Origin: Hofstenia miamia
Taxonomy: Eukaryota; Xenacoelomorpha; Acoela
Reading direction: 5' to 3'
DNA length: 64,000 bases
NCBI GenBank assembly: GCA_004352715.1
Contig: SCFE01000009.1
Location: 1,732,296 to 1,796,295, forward strand
Below are positions 55,201 to 64,000 of the stretch, in pieces (position 1 is the first letter of the stretch; the number at the start of each line of letters is the position of its first letter). The notes under the pieces are model-generated. The model saw only the letters and a list, made by a program, of their open reading frames with translations. It did no database searches and was not told the DNA's origin. Both the position numbers and the translations under genes were made by a program.

Positions 55201-58200
55201 CTTGCCTTTTCTCAGAAAAGCGCGTGGCTTGTGAGAACATCTCCATAGCAAACATTGTTATTTCTCAGAAATAGCCGCATTGAACTCGTTTTTATGAGAA
55301 ATATGCCAATATTTTTAAAATTATGTTACTCTTAAATTGTACATAAATATGTTAAAATATGTCTAATTGTAAAAACATAATAATCCTATCCCTGATTATG
55401 ACACTCAGAATTTGTTTCAAAAAGTTCACAACAGTTTTTCCGCGTTCACACTTGAAACTTTCTTGTCAACCTCATTATGCTGAAAAAGTTGTCGGCCAAA
55501 GTAGAATCGATTGAACTTTGAAAACTTTGTTGACAAAGTTTTTTGCGTTCTCACAACTTTTGCTGACAACCTCAGTAAATTAGAAAAAGTTGCGAACAAA
55601 GTTGTAGGTCTGAGCGCTACTTGAGGTTTTTCACTCATTCATTTCTCAAATCATTTTTTGTGCTGCCTTTATTATTGTTTCCTTTTCCATCTTTCTTCAG
55701 TGCGCAGTTTCATTGAAATCAAATACCACCACTTCTAATTGTAATTGTTTTTGATCGGAAATCTTTTGAGTTGCGGAGAAACGTGACTAGATATGTACGC
55801 ATATTTCACAACTATTTCTCTAGTTTTCACTTGGTGATAATTTAAAATAATATATGCGAAAATAATTTTAAAACTTTGTACTGGAGGAGTACTGATGGTT
55901 TACTTGATTACATGTGAATGTATATGAACGTTTGATTTTTCTAGTAATAATGGCTTTAATTGCCTATTTTTTACCACATTAGCCAAAAGAAGTTCTATTT
56001 TACTAAGTACATATTCTGTTAAACCTAGTTCAATTTTTGCTTTAATCTGTATCATTTAGCTATGATATTTATGAAATTTGTGTTTGTCAATCATTTGATT
56101 TCACTAAGTTGGAGTACTTCACTTTCCTCAGAAAAATTGTTTCATCGCAAACATTCAAACTTCAAGGTAACTTTTCAAAATTACATAAATATATCATTGT
56201 TTTTTTAAACTAAACAGAAAACATTTTTTCATTGTATTTTTTTATAAATCTTTAAATAAATCTAACAATCCCATTTTGTTGATATAAGTTATATTTTAAA
56301 AGCTGGCAAGCTGAACAATTTTAAGGCTGGTCGTACACTTCTTCTAAATAAAGTAAAGTAAAAACATTTTACTTACCGAAAGTGTACGAGCTCTTAAGTA
56401 AACTAAGGTTTCAAGTAGATAATTACACAATCGGTTCTATTCGATATTTAAGTAAACCTTTACGGCAGTGTACGACTAGGATAAGCAAAGACAAACATTT
56501 TCAAGGTTATTTAATGCTTGATGATATCTAATTATTTGAAAGTGCATCCCACAGCACATAATTGGAACGGTTTAGATTGTACCTGTACAAATATCAATTA
56601 CTGCTCTAAAAACTTTGTTAAGAGTTTGAACTTCAAATGTAATATACCCGAGATCATTTTAATTTTCAAGGGGATTGATGCAATGATTACGAAATCCTAT
56701 TTCTGAAAAAATCGACAGTCCTAAATCATTAGTAAATCTATAAGCTGTCGCAAAAAATTATTCTCATTTGTTTTGTTTTCATGATAAGAGAACCTTGTCA
56801 ACATACTCCTTGAAAAATTATTTGGAAAATATTAAAAAATAATATCTAACCCTATTATTAACTCAGGCGGTTTTTTTACAATTTTTAAGCACATATATAC
56901 CACGAACTAGCAAAGATTGTTCTATCTGAAATAATAAAGAAAAGTAAAGTAAATTAAGGTAATGTAAACAATGATCTTAATTGGAATGTTACTGAATATT
57001 TATTACACAAGGACCATCTAAATAAAATTAATAATTACAAAGGAATTACAACAGGTTTTTCTTTGTTGCTGCATTTGGGTAAACACATTTTCTTAATGTA
57101 AATAATTGGATTTTTGCGCCAACCTATTGTAAAATATTGACTGTGTTTACTAAAGTAGAAATATGATTGATTGTAGTTCATTACCAAGACATGTTATTTC
57201 AAATAGATTTGCTTTCTTATTAAAACTGGGGTGGATGTTTTTTTTAGTAAACAATGTTCTTCTTAACATCGAAATCTTCGAAGTTATCAAAATCAGATGA
57301 TGTATAACATTAATATTGTATGAATTTATTTTTTTATTAAATTGCTCAATAACACTTGCATGCATATCATAAAGATATTAAATTATATTCTTTTAGTTAG
57401 AATTTTTGCTAATAAATTGGGTTTTATTTTACTCTTAATATGCATGTTAAACAATAGTTATGCTTTACTGTACGGAGTCTTAAGTAAAGTAAAATGCAAT
57501 TATACAATTCTCTGGTTTACTTTACTTTACTTTACGGCAGTGTACGACTATGGTAAGAGATCAAAGGAAATAACTTTTACAGTATTGTAATTGGAAATTT
57601 ATTGATTGGGAAATGTAGACTTAGTTCATATCTAATTTATCAACTTATAATTTTTCCCTAATTCTCACTGATTTTTTATTTTAAAACAATTATTCATTAT
57701 TAAATTTACTTGGCTTATCATTAATTCTTACTGCAGAGCCTACGATTTTATTTAGCATTTTATACACATGCACAAAACTTTGTTGTGTGGTTTTACGAAG
57801 AATGAATTAGGGGAAATACTTCTTTAATCCTGTTTTAATTGAAAATTTTAGAATGCCGAAACTACTATTTAAAAATATTCAGCAACTTTATTGGCTTCTT
57901 TTTACAATCAGGCACCTATACGACAAACAACACTAAGTCTTCACTCCGTATTTTATCCGAATGTATGGTTGGGCTGGTTTCGTTTTATGAAAACGTGGTA
58001 AGTTTATCTCACATTCTATCTTTATTCTATATCATTAACTTATGATTATGACATGCACTGACGAAAAAATGAAACTTTCAATGTGAAGAACAGTCGTAAG
58101 GACAGGTTCTTTAAATACAACCCCTGCGTAAGTTCACATTTTTCAAAGTGAACCAATCAGTTGGTGTTTGCAATCCTTTAATTATTGGGTTTTCAGGTGA

Positions 58201-61200
58201 GCAAAATTTATTGGATTCCAAGTTGTATTTAGGCGATAACTACTGTGTGTAAATTATGGCATTTAATTTAATATTTCTTCAACTTAGATCTATATATATG
58301 ACTGAGACCATAAACTAGTGTTGTATGAATGACAAACTTAATCATAACAATTAGTATTTATTATCCCCTTTTAAATCTATGATTAAAAACAAACGTTTTG
58401 ATTTATTTTGCACATCGCTAGTTAACTATTGTATAACTACGATGGATATTTTAAGTCCAGCATGGATAGTGCAAGTGCCTTCTATTGATATTTGCTTCAA
58501 GGAAATGCCACTAGCCGTTGTAAAATTTTAATTTTCCTCTAAAATGTTTTGTGTGCACATGTGTAGAAAGTTGGCAAATCTTGTTGCAAAATTTATTCTC
58601 CTTGATATTAAACGTAAGCAAATGAAAGGAGTGTGCTCGTACCTTTAAATAATCAACATTGAATCTTAGTTCTCATTCTAAAAATGTCATCACATTTGCT
58701 TGTTGCAGTTCATAAATTCATATTTGTGAAACTTCTATTTCCCAGTAAGCTACCAAATTGGTCGTCTTACTGATATATTTTGATGTAATTAGCGCGATCT
58801 TATACTTAATATTGCCTCCCAGAGAAATCGCACTGAAAGAATACAAAAATGGCTTTCGTGTCATCATACCAACATTCTCAAATTCCCAAGTTCAGCTGAA
58901 ATTATATGCGTTAATCTATAAAAATGCGTAATTTACAGCAATGCGATAGGCTGTTACAAAGTATATTTTGGTGGAATTTACGCGTAATTATTTTATGCGG
59001 GAGCATCGGATAGCGAATTATGACACACGAAACCATCATCGACTCAGAGATGGAATCGGATCCAACATTTTAGGATCTGATCCGATCCGAATTTTTAAAA
59101 GAATTTTAGTTGTCGATCCGAAACAGATCCGAATATAAATAAGTATTCTAACCATAAATAAACATGGATTTAAACTATATTTGGTTTTTTCAAATGTGAA
59201 TAGAAAATTTCAGTGTTTCAACACTGTCTTGAGATCAAAACTGGATATATACGATATATCGGGGAGGGCAGGGTAGGGTTTGGACCAAGGTATTGGAAAA
59301 ATAGGACGACTTACGCAATAGTGCATGTAAATTAACTCAAGTGTAGTGAATGCTATATAACTTAAAAGCAATGTGTTTAAAAAGTCAATGTTAAATTTTG
59401 AAATATTACAATAGCATCAAATGCTCCTCGAGTACTACAATCTAATACAGTCCATTTTGGTCAATCAATCCAAAAAATTCAAGTATTGTTTTTGACAAAG
59501 ATTGTAAGATGGGCCTAAAATGGCTAAGATTAAAATGTCCCCAACCGGATTTCGGGTGGGCATGGGCCCCAAATTTTCCGCCAATGTCCATTTATGTTTA
59601 AAATAGATTCTTCATTTATTTGTAACTGTCCACCCACAAGAAGTAAATGCGTTTCTAATTGGCGTGATTTTGATTATGAGTATAAATTGCCAAAGATTCA
59701 ACAAATTCTATTCTTTCTTTAGTTATAGTAATCTATTCCCTAAAATTATCATCAAATATAATTGTAATATATTTATAGAGTTTAAATAGTTGAGTTTTTT
59801 ATGGTATTGTCGCTCTATTAATATTATTATGTCAAAATCTAAAAATCACCGTTTTGCAACGTTACTACGAATGGAGAATGGTAAGTTGTTTCAAACAACA
59901 AGATAAAACTTGCTTTAAAATTGCAGCTAAGGCAATGAAAACAAGAATAGCATAAACAATGGCAAATGATAGAACAAGCACAAAATTGATATTGCAAGAC
60001 ATTAAAACAATTGTGGCAGACTGTATTAAAATTCGTCATAGAAAATTCATTTTTTTAAGCTTAATTTGAGATGTAAATATCAATTTTGAATTTTACTTTT
60101 CATTGAATGTGGATACTAGATTAGATTAGATTAGAAAAGTGAAAATTAGTAAATTTATACCCTATTATTGCCATGCCAAAGCTATGGGTCTAAAAAATGC
60201 TTGTTAGTGATTTAATAATCCCGAACCTTCTGAAAACTAAAATGATTGCAAGTTGCTTAAAGTGTATCTTACATTAGAATTTTATATTGAAGAGCATTCC
60301 AAATTTTATTAGTATCATTAAATCTTGGCAGTGTTTGCAGCAACTAAGGTATTCCTCTTGCTTCTCTGTGTTTCTTCTGTTTTTCCATTTGCAGTTTATA
60401 CAAACAAAGGTTTTTGGTTATCTTACAATTTTATCTTGATGTGATGGCTAACATGAATCACATTTTCAGCTTTAAAATATTCGTCACGAATTTTATAAGT
60501 GTTTTGAAAGAATAACGCAGGATCTGCTGTATGAACAATAAAATTTTACTTAGATTGAGATTATTAACACACTTAAATTGGGATTCAATTTAAAAATGTG
60601 CGTAGTTTTTAAAGTGTACAAATACACAAGTTTAAAAAGTTTGTGGATCCGAAACAGATCCGAAGTTTCTCAAAATGAAAATCTGATCCGATTCCATCTC
60701 TGCATCGACTAAAACTTCCCTTACGAAACGCTAGGTTAGACATTCGCTTATATCTGCTAAAATTCGAAAATGTGTCCGTTAACTACTAACAATTTTCTAA
60801 AGTATTACTTAGGTTTGTTTCGTAATTATTCAACCCACTTGGTTGCTAATGAATATGCTTTCTCTCACAAAGTATCATATAAGTATAACACTCACCCAGT
60901 TTTAGATTAATTTATGTGCAGCATATTCACTTGCTGATATTGTGAATTCATTACGTTGCCATGGGATAATAGATGTCCTTAATAAATGCACAAGTCTTTT
61001 AATTTAGGTTTTTTGTACTGTTTTTTTTGTTTATAAAACTCTTCTTTAGAATTCAATCGCTGAAGATGAATTGCAGGAGCTTTGTCAATTAATTACCTAC
61101 CAACTCGATTTGTTCGACGAAATTAAAGATGACTTAGATATTTTGGTAACTTCTGTTCATTTCCTAACAACTTAATTTATTTGAGCATTTTTTTAGTTCT

Positions 61201-63098
61201 TTATAGTAAATGAAATTTTTTGTTTTTGGTGAACATTTTTTTTACTTTATTTAATTTGTTTCAAAATCTGTTGTACCTCGGTCGAACAAAGTCTGCATCT
61301 AGAGTCCTATCGCCTGCATTTTGTAGTTTAGGCTGTGTCAAAGTGAAGAAAACTTTAATGAATTGTTCCGCGATAGCAAACAGTTTCTTTTAAAGGGTCT
61401 GATGTTTCGATAGCTACTGGGCTTTATACGATCCTTATACTATTTTAAGCAGCCATCCTTTGTGTGAAATTTTTTAAAAAGTTTTTATATTTTTTGGAAA
61501 AAATTCCGTCCGTAAACTGTTTATTTCAGAAATATTCTTGTCACTTTTTACTGTAAACGGATTTGTTTGATTTTGATTTGGGTATAAACCAATTGAGTCG
61601 TCCTCACGATTCGAAAAAAACACAAACTTTTGAAAAAGTCGTTTAAACATGTTTTCAAGCTTTTCACCAAAGTGCAAAAATTATTCGGGAAAGCAATTTG
61701 TAACAAACAAAAATAATCATTTTTGCAGAGAATGGTAAAAAAAAAATGTTGGGCTGTAATAAAAATACTTACAATGAAGTACCACCTTCATTGAAAAAAC
61801 AAGTGTTTAAGATACAGTTAAAACAACCAATGTTTTTTAATCAGCTGTGTCGTGCTGCCTAGAGAGTGTCAATATGAATATTTACTACCCTACCCGAAAT
61901 GTTTACTTTGATTTGACATTATGGATCTCTCTCCAAGCAAATGATCATTAACATTAATCATTTTCGGATAGGGAAACCGCAATTCATTGGTATTACTTAA
62001 CATCTTGGATCTGTCTCAAATCAAGCGGTGATTTAGATGAGTATGTTTTTAATAATCAATCTAGTCTTTGTACCCCAACCCGGTCCTTCCCGACAATTTG
62101 ATACCCGCTCCGACCCGTAGCCCGAAATCTGATCGGTTTAATCGCATATCCGATGTCACTGTCTAGTACTGCCACTAGATTAACTTTCTAGGCCCACTGT
62201 TAATTCTTTACTGTTTACAGGTGTTTTGCTAAACAAGTGGTCTAAAATTATAATGAGCAATGAGGTACGTTTTCTGATTTTGATCCCATTTAGGTAGTAT
62301 ATATTATTTATATGAATTTAGAAATTAAAAATGAAGTGAAAGTAACCATACGATATTAAGATATGTTCTTAGGTATATGAAATTTGTTGAATTTTTGAAA
62401 ATATTTACCAAAGAAATTGTCAGAAAATTATAAATTTTCTCAAAAAATTAGTACATAAAATTAATCGTTTCATAATTCTGTAAACAACTTATTTAGAAAA
62501 ATTTATGCACCTACCAATGCTCCCTTCTTCAATTAATTCAAAACCAGAGTCTGGATCGCCAATTAACCACCGATGCGCTTAAAGCTTTTATGGACATGGC
62601 AATACGGTTTTTGAAATGCAGAAGGTTATTTTCATCTCTCTGGTTCAAGCTTCGATATTTGCACTGCATTATGTCTGTTTACATTTTGAAAATCAGCAGA
62701 ATGCATTCGAGATCAGACATCGTAGAATCATTTTTATTTCTCAGCAAAGAGTTAATCACTTGCTCCTGGTTGCAACTAGAAAATCTCGATGCCACTCAAC
62801 GCAACAATCTACTAGCTTGGTATCATGTTTGAACTAACACCACTACTATTACATAGCGAAGTAATGATTCTTGAGAAAACAGGCGAATTCTTTTATGCTT
62901 AAATCGATTTAGAAATCTGGATTTTTAGCAATGTATAAAAGACATTTTTTTTCCGCATTTTTAATACAGTGTTTAAGGATTCTAATCGAGTTTAGAAGTA
63001 ATCAGATTCATTGAATGTGATATTTAATCTCTTTAGGTCCGGGGATCTAAGAATCGAAATCATAAATCATTTTAATGATGTCTGGAAGACAATATCAA
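52085..63098 (+). CDS. DOCK-family guanine nucleotide exchange factor, 8 exons of the mid-region (partial)
   Basis: DOCK proteins are cytoplasmic exchange factors for Rac/Cdc42. Exons: 52085-52201, 52308-52517 (duplicated copy ends 52714), 56132-56166, 57852-57997, 61050-61145, 62221-62264, 62548-62819 and 63037-63098. Splice sites are GT/AG and phases agree, except that one short exon (length 1 mod 3) must lie between 61145 and 62221. In order the product shows a CSKLVF block, a LVEAIHSILKA helix, SLRILSECMVGLVSFYENV, DELQELCQLITYQLDLF, LTTDALKAF, WLQLENLDATQR and SGDLRIEIINHFNDVW. From memory these run colinear with the helical region before DHR-2 in DOCK1-5 (compare LCLQLE...YGDMR). SH3, DHR-1 and DHR-2 are not in view. 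Identification is by eye. Confidence 0.6.
52308..52517 (+). CDS. DOCK-like exon B (first copy)
   Basis: CATTTTAG acceptor, 210 nt, donor GT at the gap edge. Encodes DPSPIHGLVDSLVEAIHSIL, then HAELFAALPTIIDLLSC and DFVPLYSAEKM. Helical character fits the DOCK armadillo-like region. Confidence 0.65.
52344..52716 (+). repeat. Exon duplicated across a 21-N gap
   Basis: 52344-52519 (176 bp) is repeated as 52541-52716 on the other side of 21 N. The offset of 197 nt is not a multiple of three, so keeping both copies would break the reading frame. The second copy leads into a normal GTATTC donor and intron. Most likely one exon assembled twice at contig ends that failed to overlap. Confidence 0.93.
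53360..55621. mobile_element. 2.26-kb TIR element of unknown superfamily, DOCK intron
   Basis: AGTAGCGTTCAGACCTACAA at 53360 is mirrored by TTGTAGGTCTGAGCGCTACT ending at 55621. TGAGGT lies close outside both ends, 12 bp to the left and immediately to the right, a degenerate target-duplication candidate. Both termini contain further copies of ACAACTTTGTT(G/C)ACAAC-type boxes, so the ends are arrays. The interior has a decayed minus-strand reading frame (about 54996-54250, e.g. KYAKLRMIIAAHLRASVK) that I cannot assign. Confidence 0.55.
56132..56166 (+). CDS. DOCK-like exon C (35 nt micro-exon)
   Basis: TTTCCTCAG acceptor, GTAACT donor. Completes R and encodes KIVSSQTFKLQ, then one base of Glu. 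Its phases bridge exons B and D exactly, which is the main support for so short an exon. Confidence 0.55.
56329..57548. mobile_element. GTCGTACAC TIR element(s)
   Basis: GGTCGTACACTT with AAAGTAAAGTAAA at 56329 is mirrored by TTTACTTTACTTTACGGCAG and TGTACGAC ending at 57548. An identical inner end, TTTACGGCAGTGTACGAC, also stops at 56476. Either a 148-bp MITE (56329-56476) beside a second copy, or a 1.2-kb element containing one. No coding capacity. AGTAAAGTAAA-type subrepeats are conspicuous. Confidence 0.5.
57852..57997 (+). CDS. DOCK-like exon D
   Basis: AATTTTAG acceptor, 146 nt, GTAAGT donor. Encodes CRNYYLKIFSNFIGFFLQSG, then SLRILSECMVGLVSFYENV. The RILS...V..L block aligns by eye with the same region of DOCK1. 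Confidence 0.65.
59045..60702. mobile_element. hAT element with perfect 8-bp TSD, DOCK intron
   Basis: TIRs CAGAGATGGAATCGGATC and GATCCGATTCCATCTCTG are flanked by the 8-bp duplication CATCGACT on both sides (59037-59044 and 60703-60710). Sub-terminal GATCCGAAACAGATCCGAA boxes occur near both ends, probably transposase-binding sites. The 1,658-bp body has no recognisable transposase, so it is non-autonomous or decayed. The first 11 bases equal those of the element at 21613 (CAGAGATGGAA). Confidence 0.92.
61050..61145 (+). CDS. DOCK-like exon E
   Basis: TTCTTTAG acceptor, 96 nt, GTAACT donor, phase 0 at both ends. Encodes NSIAEDELQELCQLITYQLD and LFDEIKDDLDIL, an amphipathic helix pair. Confidence 0.65.
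61857..62013 (+). repeat. Dispersed repeat shared with 27792-27982
   Basis: Second copy of the repeat in AMT intron 7. A GC-richer tail follows to about 62165 (CCCAACCCGGTCCTTCCCG...GATCGGTTTAATCGCATATCC). Confidence 0.7.
62221..62264 (+). CDS. DOCK-like exon (44 nt, VLLNKWSKIIMSNE)
   Basis: ACTGTTTACAG acceptor and GTACGT donor. The only open frame gives VLLNKWSKIIMSNE and ends phase 0, in register with the next exon. It needs one base from an upstream exon, whereas exon E ends phase 0, so another small exon must lie between them or this call is wrong. Confidence 0.45.
62548..62819 (+). CDS. DOCK-like exon F
   Basis: AAACCAG acceptor, 272 nt, GTATCA donor. Encodes SLDRQLTTDALKAFMDMAIR, a W-rich helix, then SDIVESFLFLSKELITCSWL and QLENLDATQRNNLLA. 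A second frame is also open here (starting 62616), but only this one continues in phase from exon E and into exon G and gives DOCK-like text. Confidence 0.65.
63037..63098 (+). CDS. DOCK-like exon G
   Basis: CTCTTTAG acceptor, 62 nt, GTAAGA donor. Completes Trp, then SGDLRIEIINHFNDVWKTIS. The GD(L/M)R(I/V)...F..(V/M)W pattern is characteristic of the DOCK region shortly before DHR-2. The next exon starts phase 1 and was not found before the window end. Confidence 0.65.
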
Positions 63099-64000
63099 GT
63101 AAGAGTTTGGCATTTTTATAATTAATTTCACTCACAAGCTTGTTAATGACACAAATTTTCTCATAATTGTTTAATCGTTTGTAAATTTCCTTTAAAAATA
63201 TTATTGCTGTTCAGTTATTTCAGCTTCACAGAGTATGTAGCGTGATGTGTATCAAAAGCTCAGGTTTAACCATTTAATATCTATCAATAAAGCAGAATTT
63301 GTCAAGTTACCAAAAGCATGAAAAAGAATAGCAGCATCTGCATCAATCGACTGAAAGGCAGATCTATAGACTGATTGAAGCTGAACTTAATTCTTCTATA
63401 TTTAGTAAATTGGACCTTTTTGTATTAAATTTATTTATTTTTTTTGAAGAGAGGATTGGAATTTGAATTTTGCAGAATATCGGTGCACATATTTGTTTTT
63501 TTGAAAGTTTACCTTGATAAATTCTGTAATATCAAAAATCTTTTTCTAAGCATTTGTGATCGGACACTACAGTATGTCATTTCTTGTCCATTAAAGATCA
63601 CAGCTGTTCGAAAAAATTGTTCTGCGTTTCGCACTTCAGGTCGTAATATCCAAATACACGATGCAATTGACAAAGTATAAAATATGCAAGTCAAAATAGA
63701 CGTATGTTTGCGTAAACAACTATGGCGGTTTTGTAATAAAGCTACATTGCCAAAATTGTAAAAGCTTACGGAATTTTGATGTCATCTTGCTACAACAAAT
63801 TGCTTTCGCATGGCAGTGACTAGCAAAGCTTAGAACATTTTGATTGCACTCTATTGTAGGAAAACTTTTGAATAATCTTGAAATTAATAAATAAATTACG
63901 CATAATCTCTCCTCTTTATTCGCGTTTTCCGCGTAATTCAGCACGTAATCAGCGTTTTTTACGCATCTCGCATTGTAAAATTTCCTATTTCATTGTCCGA
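63099..64000. other. DOCK-like gene intron, window end
   Basis: AT-rich, no further in-phase exon found. Short frames on both strands lack any supporting feature. Confidence 0.4.

Noticed and set aside
62616-62837. Second open frame over DOCK exon F (73 aa)
   Set aside because: It is out of phase with exons E and G. The other frame joins both and matches the DOCK-like pattern.
1-64000. CRISPR arrays, operons, bacterial promoters or terminators
   Set aside because: The sequence is eukaryotic with spliced genes. No regularly spaced short repeats with unique spacers seen.

Overview
This is an AT-rich (TA)n-microsatellite-laden scaffold from a non-vertebrate animal. The genes have many exons with GT/AG introns. 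There is an LDLa-type 7TM receptor (a metazoan architecture) and an AMT-class ammonium transporter, a class that vertebrates lack. The transposon load is mixed: two or more LINE types, Penelope-like, Tc1/mariner, hAT, and probable piggyBac and other TIR elements. I cannot name the species. Four runs of exactly 1000 N, at least five shorter gaps, and duplicated sequence beside several gaps show a draft assembly.

Layout. (1) 1-1205: remains of a non-LTR retrotransposon reverse transcriptase, minus strand. (2) 1476-5345 and 15437-19306: a 3,870-bp inverted repeat. Every coordinate pair checked sums to 20782, so there are no indels. Each arm carries the same 7TM exon and each ends at a 1000-N gap. 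The plus-strand copy (17065-18788) joins in phase to an upstream LDLa exon at 8529-8595, so it is probably the genuine gene and the left arm a duplicate or assembly product. (3) 19.3-25 kb: transposon-derived sequence, including a hAT element with a perfect 8-bp target-site duplication. (4) 25382-49377, minus strand: a complete ammonium transporter gene of 8 coding exons. All junction phases agree, giving 1,461 nt and 486 aa. Its introns hold most of the transposons in the window: a hAT fossil, a Tc1 fossil with a 98-bp-arm palindrome, a GIY-YIG/Penelope tail with a hammerhead-like motif, an R4-like LINE, and an IR/DR-type Tc1 nested in a larger TIR element. (5) 52085-63098 and beyond, plus strand: eight exons of a DOCK-family guanine nucleotide exchange factor, covering the helical region before DHR-2. 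The N-terminal half is not visible upstream, and a 1000-N gap lies there. Its introns hold three more TIR elements.

The three host genes are functionally unrelated: a membrane receptor, a membrane ammonium channel and a cytoplasmic Rac/Cdc42-type regulator. They share no operon-like logic. The least ordinary signals are the near-perfect gene-carrying palindrome, the Penelope-type hammerhead motif, the IR/DR Tc1 nested in a composite TIR element, and the long hairpin inside a Tc1 fossil. Exons were called by eye from reading frame, splice sites and phase. No similarity search was run.
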